Source: SG8-30 sp964406445
GTDB lineage: Bacteria > Pseudomonadota > Gammaproteobacteria > Steroidobacterales > Steroidobacteraceae
Assembly: GCA_964406445.1 (NCBI GenBank)
Contig: CAYORU010000002.1
Coordinates: forward strand, 1 to 64,000
Direction of reading: 5' to 3'
DNA: 64,000 nt
This document shows positions 29,669 through 38,699 of the stretch, in pieces (within the stretch, counting starts at the first letter, position 1; each line of letters opens with the position of its first letter). The notes beneath the pieces are model-generated. The model searched no databases. It was not told the DNA's origin and was given only the letters and a program-made list of their open reading frames with translations. A program made the position numbers and the translations under genes.

Positions 29669-31303
29669 TCAGACGAGTTCCGGGGTCTGCCAGTCGCCCC
29701 AGGCGCCGCGGAAGATTTCGCCGATCTCGCCGAGGGTCACCTCGGCGTCGAGCGCCGCCAGCATCGCCGGCATGATGTTGTCGGTGCCCCGGCAGGCCCG
29801 GTCGAGCGCCCTGAGGGCGTCCGTGGCGGCCCGCTCGTGCCGCTCGCGACGCACGGCCTGTAGGCGGGCGAGAGCGACGTCGTAGGAATCGTCGACGCCG
29901 GGGAAGCCGTCGATCTCCCACGGCGACACGTCGTCCTTGAAATGCGTGACGCCCACGATGGCGCTTCTCCCGCCGAGCTCGGCCTCGACCTCCGCGTGGT
30001 GGTTGTCGCGCGCACGCGCGTGCAGCCAGCCGGAGTCGAGCGAGCGCAGGAAGCCGCCCTGGTGCTCGATTTCCGCAGCAAATTCGAAGCCGCGCCTCTC
30101 CAGTTCCGCGGTCAGCGCCTCGACGTAGTACGAGCCGCCCAGCGGGTCGGCGACCGCCGCCAGGTTGGTCTCGTGGGCGAGGATCTGCTGGATGCGCACC
30201 GACATCTGGTGGGCGTGCTCGCTCGGGATGGAGATCGCCTCGTCGTAGCCGGACACGCCGAGGGACTGGGTTCCGCCTAGCACTGCTGTCAGCGCCATGA
30301 GCGTGCCGCGGACGATGTTGTTGAACGGCTGCTGGTAGGTCATCAGCGAACCGGCCGTGACGATGTGTATCCGCATCTTGAGCGCTCGCTCGTCGGTGAT
30401 GCCGTAGCGCTCGGTCAGGAGGCGGTACCACATCTTGCGCGCTGCACGCAGCTTGGCCGCGTCCTCGAACAGGTCCATGGTCGTCCGGAAGTTGACGCCG
30501 CCGCAGCGGTACGCTGCGGTGACGAGGTCCATCCGCCCGCGGCGCTTGATCTCGTCGAGGTATTCGATCGCGTTGGCGATCACCGCGCCAAGCTCCTGGT
30601 AGGCGTTCAGGCCCGAGTCGCCGCCATTGTAGCCGGCTATGGAGACCGGCACCCACTTCGGCATGTGGGCGCTGCAGAACTCGATGATGTCGGCGTTCAG
30701 GCGCAGGCCGGCGTCAGTGGGTACCTGCTGCTTGGTCACGCAGCCGAGGTAGGTCAGGAAGAAGTCGCTCTGGCCCGTGCCGGCGAGTCGCTCGAGCGGG
30801 ATCCCGCGCCGGCGCGCTACGGTCCAGTAGGCCGCCAGCGCGAAGGGGCCGTGTTGCACGACCGCTCCGCCCGCGTGCCCGTAGGTACTCTCGATCGGGA
30901 TGCCCTCTAGGCAGATCGCGGTGTCCCGGACGCTCTGCATTACCGCGCCGGTGAGGCCCACGTCCTCACGCCGCGCGACCACCTCGGGGTGGTCGACGTT
31001 GTAGAGGTGGTCGGCGGTGTTGCGGTCGTGCTCCATCAGGAAGCCGGTCTCGCCGTTGCGCAACAGGAACTTGATGCGCTCGTTCTCGTCCTCGGGCTTT
31101 CCGAAGCCGGACAGCTGGAAGATGCGCCACGGCTTAGTGCGGTAGCCGGCTGGAAAACAGCCGCGATGGAAGGGCGCCTGACCTGGCAGGGCGGCCATCG
31201 AAGCGGCGTGGCCCGGGGGCACATCCGCTAGGCCGTAGGCGGCCTTGAGCGGAATACCCGAGCGGCTCTTGTACTCGTCAGGCTGGCTGGGGTGGTTGTC
31301 CAT
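29669..31303 (-). CDS. B12-dependent acyl-CoA mutase large subunit, HCM-like, substrate unknown
   Basis: 544 residues: TIM-barrel catalytic domain without a fused B12 domain. By-eye alignment with methylmalonyl-CoA mutase (MCM) from memory shows changed pocket residues. MCM Tyr89 is Leu64 (FQLSGFG), and Arg207, which holds the methylmalonyl carboxylate, falls on Cys188 or Val189. His244 is Asn226 (GYNGGDSG), and MCM Ala116 is Glu91. The 2-hydroxyisobutyryl-CoA mutase (HCM) has Ile and Asp at the Tyr89 and Ala116 positions, so this enzyme looks closer to that class. Methylmalonyl-CoA is an unlikely substrate; a branched or hydroxylated acyl-CoA is more plausible. AMPKW-type core motifs (HMPKW, KLRAARKMWYRLL, GGTQSL) are intact. 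Confidence 0.88.
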   Translation of the reverse strand: MDNHPSQPDEYKSRSGIPLKAAYGLADVPPGHAASMAALPGQAPFHRGCFPAGYRTKPWRIFQLSGFGKPEDENERIKFLLRNGETGFLMEHDRNTADHLYNVDHPEVVARREDVGLTGAVMQSVRDTAICLEGIPIESTYGHAGGAVVQHGPFALAAYWTVARRRGIPLERLAGTGQSDFFLTYLGCVTKQQVPTDAGLRLNADIIEFCSAHMPKWVPVSIAGYNGGDSGLNAYQELGAVIANAIEYLDEIKRRGRMDLVTAAYRCGGVNFRTTMDLFEDAAKLRAARKMWYRLLTERYGITDERALKMRIHIVTAGSLMTYQQPFNNIVRGTLMALTAVLGGTQSLGVSGYDEAISIPSEHAHQMSVRIQQILAHETNLAAVADPLGGSYYVEALTAELERRGFEFAAEIEHQGGFLRSLDSGWLHARARDNHHAEVEAELGGRSAIVGVTHFKDDVSPWEIDGFPGVDDSYDVALARLQAVRRERHERAATDALRALDRACRGTDNIMPAMLAALDAEVTLGEIGEIFRGAWGDWQTPELV

Positions 31304-31506
31304 GTATTCTCAGCCCGTGCGGCCCCGACGGCGTCGGCACGCGTTCGGCGACCGGATGCCGCGCCCCGGCCCAGCCGGGTGCCGGTGAGTCTACTAGGCG
31401 TAAGAAAAATTTACCACAGGACGTTTTGAAGGATCTATAGTCAAGGAAAACATGCGGCGCCCGGATCCGGCGCCGTGGTTGTACCCTTCCCGCGAGGCGA
31501 GCGACG

Positions 31507-32298
31507 ATGAATCGAGGCGAGGTGACGGGGCTGTTCTCGGTTGAGGGCAAGGTTGTGCTCATCACCGGTGGTTCGAGCGGCATCGGCCGCATGATGGCCG
31601 AGGCCTTCCTGGCCGCGGGCGCGCGCGTCTACGTCACCGGACGTGACCCCGGCCGGCTGGAGGCGACCTGTGACGAGCTCGGCCGGGCCGGCGATATCCA
31701 CGGCCTGGCGGGCGACCTCGCGTCAGCTGAGGGACTTGCCGCGGTCGTGGACGGCGTGCGCGAAAGGGAGCAACGGCTGCACGTGCTCGTCAACAATGCC
31801 GGGGCGACCTGGGGCACCGCCCTCGAGAAGTTCCCTTCGTCGGCGTTCGAGCCGGTGATGGCTCTCAACGTCCGGGTGCCGTTCGAACTCGTCCAAAAGC
31901 TCCTGCCTGAACTCGAGGCCGCGGCGACGCCGGACGACCCGGCCCGCGTCATCAACATCGGCTCGGTCTACGGCGTCACGACCCACGTCATGAACGCCTA
32001 CTCCTACGCCGCCAGTAAGGCGGGTATCCACCAACTCACGCGCGTCCTGGCACGAGATCTCGCGCCCCGCGGCATCCTCGTGAATGCGATCGCGCCAGGG
32101 CTCTTTCCGTCCCGCATGACGGCCTTCGCGCTCAAGGACGAGGCTCGCCGCGCCGGCCTGCTGGCCGGGATTCCGCTCGGCCGGGCCGGAAGCACCGGAG
32201 ACGCCGGTGGGCTCGCGCTCTTCCTGTCGTCGCGCGCCAGCGCCTACGTGACCGGCGCCATCATCCCGCTCGACGGCGGCTTGCTGGCAAACGCCTGA
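31507..32298 (+). CDS. SDR family oxidoreductase
   Basis: 263 residues. Classical SDR: TGGSSGIG (20-27) for NAD(P) binding, NNAG (96-99), catalytic Ser153, Tyr167 and Lys171 (YAASK). The sequence after that (APRGILVNAIAPGLFPSRMT) and the end (ITGA-like VTGAIIPLDGG) are standard. Likely a 3-hydroxyacyl-CoA or alcohol dehydrogenase acting with the neighbouring crotonase, 11 bases downstream. The 203-base region upstream (31304-31506) has an A/T-rich patch at about 31400-31450 that probably carries promoters for this gene and the divergent mutase, but no convincing -10/-35 pair. Confidence 0.85.
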   Translation: MNRGEVTGLFSVEGKVVLITGGSSGIGRMMAEAFLAAGARVYVTGRDPGRLEATCDELGRAGDIHGLAGDLASAEGLAAVVDGVREREQRLHVLVNNAGATWGTALEKFPSSAFEPVMALNVRVPFELVQKLLPELEAAATPDDPARVINIGSVYGVTTHVMNAYSYAASKAGIHQLTRVLARDLAPRGILVNAIAPGLFPSRMTAFALKDEARRAGLLAGIPLGRAGSTGDAGGLALFLSSRASAYVTGAIIPLDGGLLANA

Positions 32299-32309
32299 AG
32301 GGGAAGCGC

Positions 32310-33092
32310 ATGAACCGCGGGTTCCGCACGCTCAAGGTCGAGAGCCGGGACGGCGCGGACTGGCTGACGCTCGACCGGCCCGAAAGCCTCAACGCGCTCG
32401 ACGAGGCGATGATCGCGGAACTTGGCGGGTACTTCGAGGCCGCAGCGGCACGGCCCGACCTGCGCGTGATCGTGCTTCGCGGTGCCGGGCGGAGCTTCTG
32501 CGCCGGGCTCGACATCCGCGACGTCGCCCGCCGCCTCGAGGGGCTCGGCACCGCCGGCATCTACGCGTTGCAGCGCTCGCTCAGCCGGATCATCGTCGCC
32601 ATGCGCCGTTGCCCGCAGCCGGTAGTGGTGCTCTTGCAGGGCGCGGCGAGCGGTGGCGGTTTCGCGCTGGCGCTCGCCGCCGACATCCGCGTCTGCACGC
32701 CGGATGCGCGCATGAACGCGGCCTTCATCAAGTTGGGGCTGTCCGGCTGCGACGTCGGCGTGAGCTTCCTGCTGCCGCGGTTGGTCGGCGCCTCAGTGGC
32801 CGCCGAGCTGATGATGACGGGGCGTTTCCTCGACGCCGCCCGCGCAGAGAGGCTCGGCCTCGTGTCGACGGTCGTCGATTCCGCCGGCCTCGACGCGGCC
32901 GGCGAGGCGCTCGCCCGGGAGCTATTGGCCGCCAGCCCGCTGGCCCTGGCCATGACCAAGCAGGGCATCGAGGCGAACCTCGGCGCCGCCAGCCTGGAGG
33001 CGGCCGTCGCGCTGGAGGACCGCCAACAGGCTCTGCTCTGCCACGCGCCGGAGTTCGCCGCCGCATTGCGGGCGTTCCTCGGCCGCCGCTGA
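32310..33092 (+). CDS. Enoyl-CoA hydratase/isomerase family protein
   Basis: 260 residues, ribosome site AAGGGGA just upstream of ATG. Crotonase features: TLDRPESLNALD, GAGRSFCAGLDI (oxyanion hole), QGAASGGGFALALAADIRV, and FIKLGLSGCDVGVSFLLPRLVG. An Asp (GCDVG) stands at the catalytic acidic position and the second hydratase Glu is absent, so isomerase or hydrolase activity is as likely as hydration. It is cotranscribed with the upstream SDR and adds a second crotonase to the region. Confidence 0.85.
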   Translation: MNRGFRTLKVESRDGADWLTLDRPESLNALDEAMIAELGGYFEAAAARPDLRVIVLRGAGRSFCAGLDIRDVARRLEGLGTAGIYALQRSLSRIIVAMRRCPQPVVVLLQGAASGGGFALALAADIRVCTPDARMNAAFIKLGLSGCDVGVSFLLPRLVGASVAAELMMTGRFLDAARAERLGLVSTVVDSAGLDAAGEALARELLAASPLALAMTKQGIEANLGAASLEAAVALEDRQQALLCHAPEFAAALRAFLGRR

Positions 33093-33113
33093 TCCCCGGC
33101 GCCCGGGTTCGTT

Positions 33114-33144
33114 TACCGATATTTAGAAAAATAATCTCTCGGTA
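33114..33144. promoter_or_regulatory. Putative operator B: TACCG-N21-CGGTA
   Basis: TACCGA (33114-33119) and TCGGTA (33139-33144), 6-base arms, within an A/T-rich intergenic patch upstream of the TonB receptor gene. It matches the repeats at 27013 and 46943 in arm sequence and nearly in spacing (one base shorter). A TATACT box follows 23 bases downstream, so the site would cover the upstream part of the promoter. Confidence 0.6.
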
Positions 33145-33172
33145 GATTTTTCAGCCCGCACGATTCTATACT
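33143..33172 (+). promoter_or_regulatory. Putative promoter of the TonB receptor gene
   Basis: -10 element TATACT at 33167-33172. The best -35 at suitable distance is the weak TAGATT at 33143-33148 (18-base spacer), which overlaps the end of operator B. Transcription would start near 33179, giving a leader of about 57 bases before ATG 33236 with its GAGGGGG ribosome site. The -10 is convincing and the -35 is not. Confidence 0.4.
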
Positions 33173-33235
33173 CGGCCGGCAGCGCGAACGACCGCCGCGC
33201 ATCGTCGGCGGAGGTCGCGCTCGAGGGGGTCCGTC

Positions 33236-35497
33236 ATGAATAGCGAGTCGAACCTGTTCCTGGCCGCGCTGCTGGCGTTGCCCGCTTCCGCCGGTGCGGC
33301 CGTGCCCGTGCCCCCACCGCCGCAGCCGCCGGCGGCGACTGCGGAGAAGTCCTCCGTGCTGGAGGAGGTGGTCGTCACCGCGAGGAGGCGCGGCGAGGAG
33401 AGCCTGCAGAACGTGCCGATCGCCGTCTCGGTGCTGTCGGAGGACGCCCTTCGCGACGCCGGGATCGTCGAGTTCGCGGAGGTGGCCGCGAGGACGCCGA
33501 GCTTCACGTTCCAGGAGCAGATCGGCAACCAGCAGGAGGTGGTCGTGCGCGGCATCGGCACGCTGCGGCTCACCGGCTCGGCCGCGGAGCCGTCCGTCGG
33601 CACGTTCATCGACGAGGTCTACGTCGGCCGCCGCGGCACCGCCACGCCGCCGATGTTCGACCTGCAGCGCGTGGAGGTCGTGCGCGGCCCGCAGGGCACG
33701 CTGTACGGCAAGAACGTGGTCGGCGGCGCCGTCAACCTCATCACTGCGCCGCCGTCGTTCGAGACGAGCGGCCGCGCCTCGCTCTCCTACGGGCAGTACG
33801 ACGTCCGCGGCGGCCAGGACATGCTGGCCGCCGAGGCGTACGTCACCGGCGGCCTGTCGGACACCGTGGCCGGACGCCTAGCGGTGCAGTACCGCGAGCA
33901 CGATGGCTACTCCTACAACATCGTCCGCGACGAAGTGCTCGACGAGTACGAGGGCTACGCGGTCCGCGGGTCGCTGCTGATCCAGCCGGGCGACCGCCTC
34001 GACATCCGCCTGACCGGCGACCTCAGCCACAACGAGGGCACCGGCCAGTCGCGCAAGCCCGAGGACGATCCGACGATTCCGGGGCTCGGCGCGACGCTCT
34101 CGGGAGGCCTGCGCTCGCCGGACCCGCGCGTCAGCGAGTCGCCGTGGAGCCAGTGGGAGGACCGCGACACCCTGGGCCTGACCGCGCGGGTCGACTATCG
34201 CCTCGAGAGCGGACCAACGCTCACCTACCTCGGCGCCTATCGCGACGGCGACTTCGAGGGACGCTACTCGCTCGTGGGCATCACCTCGCCGCCGTCGCTG
34301 ACGGACGCGGCCAACGGCCAGGTGGAGACCTACGAGGCCATCACGCAGGACCTGCGCCTGTCGTCGGCGGCCGGCGCGTTGCGCTGGGTCGCCGGCGTGT
34401 ACTACCTGCGCGAGGAGACCGACGTCGTGGACAACAGCATCGCCACGACCTTTCTCTCTTTCCTCGGGCCCGGCAGCGTCGGCGACATCCTGGACGGCGA
34501 GCTGCTGTACGAGCAGACGAACGTAACCACGAGCTACGCCGTCTACGGCGAGCTCAACTGGGACTTCGCGGAGCGCCTCACGCTCACGGTGGGCGGCCGC
34601 TACACCTGGGACGACAAGGACTACGACAATCGTTCGGAGTGCCTCGACTTCGGCGCGCAGGACGACTTCATCTTCTGCGTCGCGCCTCTCGGCGCCGAGT
34701 TCTGGGACATCAGCACCAGCCGCGACTGGAGCGAGTTCACGCCTAAGGTCGGCCTGGACTGGCGCGTAAGCGACGACGCGCTGCTCTACCTGAGCGCGGC
34801 CAAGGGCTTCAAGGGCGGCGGCTGGCAGGGCAAGCCCGGCACCGAGGCGGCGGCGCTCGCCTCCTATGATCCGGAGACCGCCTGGACCTACGAGGCAGGC
34901 GCGAAGACGCAGTGGGCCGACGGACGCCTGCGCCTCAACCTCGCCGTTTTCTACACCAACTTCGACGATCTCCAGGTCGAGCAGCTCGATGACGCTGGGC
35001 TTACGCTGATCATCGACAACGCTGCCAGCGCCAAGATCAAGGGCGTCGAGCTCGAGACGGTGTTCGCGCCGGTGCCTGCGGTGCAGCTGTGGCTCAGCGG
35101 CTCCTACATCGACTCAGAGTACGAAGACTTCATCGATTCCAGCGGCGCCGACTTGTCGGGCAACTCGCTCGCGCGCACACCCGAGATCATGCTCAACGTC
35201 GGCGGGAGCTTCAGCGCATCGGTGGCCGATTCACTGACCCTGCGTGCCCGCCTGGAGTACAGCTGGCAGGACGAGATGCCCTGGGGCGTCGAGAACACCG
35301 TCTACGAGGGCAGCTACGGCCTGCTCGATGCACGCCTTAGCCTCGGCTCCAGGGACGGTCGCTGGGAAGCCGCCCTTTACGGCAAGAACCTCGGCGACGA
35401 GCTGTATCGCGTCGACGTGATCCCGTTCCTGGGCGACGTGTTCGCACGCTACGCGCCGCCGCGCAGCTACGGCCTGCAACTGACGACAAACTTCTGA
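33236..35497 (+). CDS. TonB-dependent receptor
   Basis: 753 residues. A signal peptide (NLFLAALLALPASAGAA) is followed by a Pro-rich spacer and a TonB box region (VLEEVVVTARRRGEESLQNVPIAVSVLS). The plug has VVVRGIGTLRLTG and VEVVRGPQGTLYGKNVVGGAVN, and the barrel ends in YGLQLTTNF. No STN domain is present. This subtype, with ENVPIAVS-like N-termini, is common in proteobacteria degrading hydrophobic or plant-derived compounds. The gene sits between the left catabolic arm and the F420 genes, behind an operator shared with both other arms, so it probably imports the pathway substrate. Confidence 0.9.
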   Translation: MNSESNLFLAALLALPASAGAAVPVPPPPQPPAATAEKSSVLEEVVVTARRRGEESLQNVPIAVSVLSEDALRDAGIVEFAEVAARTPSFTFQEQIGNQQEVVVRGIGTLRLTGSAAEPSVGTFIDEVYVGRRGTATPPMFDLQRVEVVRGPQGTLYGKNVVGGAVNLITAPPSFETSGRASLSYGQYDVRGGQDMLAAEAYVTGGLSDTVAGRLAVQYREHDGYSYNIVRDEVLDEYEGYAVRGSLLIQPGDRLDIRLTGDLSHNEGTGQSRKPEDDPTIPGLGATLSGGLRSPDPRVSESPWSQWEDRDTLGLTARVDYRLESGPTLTYLGAYRDGDFEGRYSLVGITSPPSLTDAANGQVETYEAITQDLRLSSAAGALRWVAGVYYLREETDVVDNSIATTFLSFLGPGSVGDILDGELLYEQTNVTTSYAVYGELNWDFAERLTLTVGGRYTWDDKDYDNRSECLDFGAQDDFIFCVAPLGAEFWDISTSRDWSEFTPKVGLDWRVSDDALLYLSAAKGFKGGGWQGKPGTEAAALASYDPETAWTYEAGAKTQWADGRLRLNLAVFYTNFDDLQVEQLDDAGLTLIIDNAASAKIKGVELETVFAPVPAVQLWLSGSYIDSEYEDFIDSSGADLSGNSLARTPEIMLNVGGSFSASVADSLTLRARLEYSWQDEMPWGVENTVYEGSYGLLDARLSLGSRDGRWEAALYGKNLGDELYRVDVIPFLGDVFARYAPPRSYGLQLTTNF

Positions 35498-35593
35498 TGA
35501 TGCTAGTGCAGCGGCCGCAGCTTGATCGACGATCGCGCAGGGAGGGACTGCCGACCGGCCGTCTACAGCGTGGTCTGGTGAGGCGCTAGCTCG

Positions 35594-36274
35594 ATGCGCA
35601 CTCCGCGCATCTGCGGCGTTGTGCCGATGAAGCCGGTCACCTTGGCGAAGTCGAGGCTTTCCGCTGCGCTGCAACCGGAGGCACGTGCGGCGCTGGTGCG
35701 TGCGATGGCTGCCGACGTGCTCGATGCGCTGGTGTCGAGCCGGCGGCTGGAACGCGTCGTCGTCGTGACCTCCGACCCGTCGCTCGGCGCGTTGGCCGTC
35801 GAGCGGGGCTGCGTGGCGGCGCCCGAGCGGGTTCCGGGCGGGCTCAACTGCCAGCTCGAGGCGGTCGCCGAGGCGCTCGAGCTGGAGGGCTTCGACACCA
35901 TGCTGGTGGTGCCGGCGGACGTGCCCTGCCTGCGGCCGGCGGACGTCTGCCGCCTCCTCGATGCGCACGCCGGCGGCGTCACCGCCTGTGTTTCCACGGT
36001 AGACCAGGGAACCAATGCGCTCGTCGTGTCCCCGCCCGGCGCAGTGCCGATGCTGTTCGGGCCAGGGAGCGGCCCGCGCTACCTCGGAGCGTGCAGGTCC
36101 CGCGGCATTGCCGCGCGCGAGCTCGTCATCGATGGGTTGCGGGACGTCGACCGGCCCGCCGATCTTGAGTGGCTGGGCGAGGAGGGCGTAGGCACTCGAA
36201 GCTGGAGCGTGCTGCGCCGCTCCGGGGTCCGCGCGCCCCGGTCCTCCCACTGGGAGGCATCCTGTGTCGCCTGA
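35594..36274 (+). CDS. cofC: Phosphoenolpyruvate/2-phospholactate guanylyltransferase (F420 biosynthesis)
   Basis: 226 residues. The nucleotidyltransferase start VVPMKPVTLAKSRLS is the CofC/FbiD signature. RVVVVTSDPSLGALA, GGLNCQLEAVAEAL, LVVPADVPCLRPADV and the late motif VDQGTNALVVSPP... FGPGSGPRYLGACRSRG, then LRDVDRPADLEWL, all match the family. The enzyme makes the guanylylated C3 unit (from phosphoenolpyruvate, 2-phospholactate or 3-phosphoglycerate) used to build F420. It overlaps fbiC by 11 bases. The specific donor cannot be read from the sequence. The 96 bases before it contain no clear promoter. Confidence 0.9.
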   Translation: MRTPRICGVVPMKPVTLAKSRLSAALQPEARAALVRAMAADVLDALVSSRRLERVVVVTSDPSLGALAVERGCVAAPERVPGGLNCQLEAVAEALELEGFDTMLVVPADVPCLRPADVCRLLDAHAGGVTACVSTVDQGTNALVVSPPGAVPMLFGPGSGPRYLGACRSRGIAARELVIDGLRDVDRPADLEWLGEEGVGTRSWSVLRRSGVRAPRSSHWEASCVA

Positions 36275-38699
36275 CGGACGCAGCCGGTCGCCGGACATCG
36301 ACGAGCTCGAACGACTCGGGCAGCGGCCTCTCGCTGAGTTGATGGCCTCGGCCGCGGCGCTGCGAGACTGCGGGCACGGCGATCTCGTCTCCTATTCGCG
36401 CAAGGTGTTCATCCCCCTAACGCGCATGTGCCGGGATTCGTGCCACTACTGCACCTTCGCCGCGCCCCCATCTCCGGGCCGCGCGCCCTACCTCGAGCCG
36501 GAGGCAGTGCTGGCAATCGCCCGTGCGGGCGCCGCGCATGGCTGCAAGGAAGCCCTGTTCACCCTTGGCGACAAGCCGGAGTTGCGCTACCGGGTCGCGC
36601 GCAGCGCGCTCGAGGCGATGGGCTTCGCGACTACCGTGGACTACATCGAGGCCATCGCGCGCCGCGTGCTCGAGGAGACCGGACTGCTGCCGCACGTCAA
36701 CGCGGGCGTGCTGGGGACCGAGGACTACCGGCGGCTGCGTCGAATCGCGCCCTCGATGGGCCTCATGCTCGAGAACGCGGCTCCGCGCCTCGCCGCGCGC
36801 GGTGGCCCGCACTTCGGCTCGCCGGACAAGCATCCCGCGGTCCGGCTCGAATCCCTACGCGCCGCCGGAGAGGCCCGCGTGCCGCTGACGACCGGGCTGC
36901 TGGTCGGCATCGGCGAGACGCGGCGCGAGCGGCTGGAGAGCCTGGTCGCGATCCGCGAGATCCACGCAGCCTACGGGCACATCCAGGAAGTCATCGTCCA
37001 GAACTTCGTGCCCAAGCCGGGCACGCGCATGCGTCACGCGCCTGCGCCGCCCGTCGACGATCTGTTGTGGACCATCGCGATGGCCCGGATCGTGCTAGGT
37101 CCCGGCATGGGCATCCAGGCGCCACCCAATCTGAACGCCGGCCGCCTCGGGCAACTGGTCGCGGCCGGTATCGACGACTGGGGCGGCGTCTCGCCCGTCA
37201 CGGTCGACCACGTGAACCCGGAGTCGCCGTGGCCGGTCCTGCGGGACCTGGAGGAGCAGGCCGCCCGCGCCGGCAAGGACCTGGTCGAGCGTCTGACGGT
37301 CCGGCCGCCGTTCGTGCGCGAGGCGCGGGCTTGGGTCGACGACGGCCTGCGCGGTCGCGTGCTGGCACTGGCGGACGCCTCGGGCCTCGCACGCGGGGAC
37401 AGCTGGATGCCGGGTTCGGCCGCGGCGCTGCCGGCCCTGCCGCGACGGCGCGCCGGCGTCGCGGGCCGGCGGAACTCGCCGCTGCACGTCTTGCTCGATC
37501 GCGCGGCCGTCGGTCGCGACCTCGACTGGCGGGATGTCGCGCGGCTCCTCGAGGCCCGCGGCGACGCTTGCGTCGATGTCCTCGCGACCGCAGACCGGCT
37601 CCGGGCCGCGACCTGCGGAAAGCGCGTCTCCTACGTCGTCAACCGCAACATCAACTACACCAACGTCTGCGCGTACAAGTGCTCGTTCTGCGCATTCTCG
37701 AAGGGCCGCATCCACGCTGCCCTGCGCGGCGCGCCGTACCTCGTGAAGTTGGAGGAGATCGAGCGGCGTAGCGCCGAGGCCTGGGAGCGGGGCGCGACCG
37801 AAGTGTGCATGCAGGGCGGGATCCACCCGTCGTTCGACGGTCGCACCTACCTCGAGATCTGCAAGGCCGCGCGGCGCGGAGCGCCGCGCATCCACGTGCA
37901 CGCGTTCTCGCCGCTCGAGATCACCCACGGCGCTGCGACGCTGCGCATGCCCGTCGGCGAGTACCTGTTGCTGCTGAAGGAGCACGGCCTCGCGACCCTG
38001 CCCGGGACGGCCGCGGAGATCCTAGACGACGAGGTGCGCGCGGTGATCTGTCCGGACAAGCTTTCCTCGGCCCGGTGGCTGGCCGTCGTGGAGACGGCCC
38101 ACCGCGTGGGCATCCGCACCACGTCGACCATGATGTTCGGCCACGTGGACACGCCCAGCCACTGGGCTCGCCACCTGCTTGCGCTGCGTTCACTGCAGGC
38201 GCGCACCGGCGGCCTGACCGAGTTCGTGCCGCTGCCGTTCGTGCCGATGGAGGCACCGCTGTTCCGCCGGGGCCACGCCCGGAGCGGCCCGACTTTCCGC
38301 GAGGTGCTGCTGGTGCACGCCGTGGCGCGCCTCGTCCTGCACCCGCTGGTCACCAACATCCAGGCGTCCTGGCCGAAGCTCGGCGCGGCCGGCGCTGGCG
38401 CGCTGCTGGACGCCGGCGCGAACGACCTCGGCGGGACGCTCATGAACGAATCCATCTCGCGCGCCGCGGGCGCGGCCCACGGCGAGGAGTTCCCCCCGGC
38501 CGATATCGAGGCCATGATCCGCTCACGCGGTCGCGAACCGTGGCAGCGCACGACGCTGTACGGAGCGGCTCCCCCCGGCCAGCGACGGCGTGCGTTCGCG
38601 GCCGGGCCGCTCGCGCCGCCCGTCGTGGAGAGCGCGCAGCCGGCGCGCAGGCATCACGGCCGGCCGGCCGAAGAAAGCATTTCAAGCAGGATTGCCTAA
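36264..38699 (+). CDS. fbiC: FO synthase, fused CofG-CofH (F420 precursor synthesis)
   Basis: 811 residues with two radical-SAM halves. The N-terminal CofG half has its 4Fe-4S cysteines in CRDSCHYC (Cys56, 60, 63). The C-terminal CofH half has CAYKCSFC (Cys469, 473, 476), preceded by NRNINYTNV. Together they join 5-amino-6-ribitylamino-uracil and tyrosine into the deazaflavin FO. Further CofG features include HVNAGVLGTEDYRRLR and MGIQAPPNLN, and CofH features include EVCMQGGIHPSFDG and LPGTAAEILDDEVR. Length equals the actinobacterial fused form. cofD and cofE, needed to finish F420, are not in this window. Confidence 0.95.
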   Translation: MSPDGRSRSPDIDELERLGQRPLAELMASAAALRDCGHGDLVSYSRKVFIPLTRMCRDSCHYCTFAAPPSPGRAPYLEPEAVLAIARAGAAHGCKEALFTLGDKPELRYRVARSALEAMGFATTVDYIEAIARRVLEETGLLPHVNAGVLGTEDYRRLRRIAPSMGLMLENAAPRLAARGGPHFGSPDKHPAVRLESLRAAGEARVPLTTGLLVGIGETRRERLESLVAIREIHAAYGHIQEVIVQNFVPKPGTRMRHAPAPPVDDLLWTIAMARIVLGPGMGIQAPPNLNAGRLGQLVAAGIDDWGGVSPVTVDHVNPESPWPVLRDLEEQAARAGKDLVERLTVRPPFVREARAWVDDGLRGRVLALADASGLARGDSWMPGSAAALPALPRRRAGVAGRRNSPLHVLLDRAAVGRDLDWRDVARLLEARGDACVDVLATADRLRAATCGKRVSYVVNRNINYTNVCAYKCSFCAFSKGRIHAALRGAPYLVKLEEIERRSAEAWERGATEVCMQGGIHPSFDGRTYLEICKAARRGAPRIHVHAFSPLEITHGAATLRMPVGEYLLLLKEHGLATLPGTAAEILDDEVRAVICPDKLSSARWLAVVETAHRVGIRTTSTMMFGHVDTPSHWARHLLALRSLQARTGGLTEFVPLPFVPMEAPLFRRGHARSGPTFREVLLVHAVARLVLHPLVTNIQASWPKLGAAGAGALLDAGANDLGGTLMNESISRAAGAAHGEEFPPADIEAMIRSRGREPWQRTTLYGAAPPGQRRRAFAAGPLAPPVVESAQPARRHHGRPAEESISSRIA

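Noticed and set aside
29669..31303. Naming the mutase large subunit methylmalonyl-CoA mutase
   Set aside because: Tyr89 and Arg207 equivalents are not conserved and the B12 domain is separate, so the name would be misleading.
31401..31415. A/T-rich GTAA-N7-TTAC sequence as a fourth copy of the operator
   Set aside because: It lacks the CGGTA arm and the spacing of the other three sites; left as a possible promoter region only.
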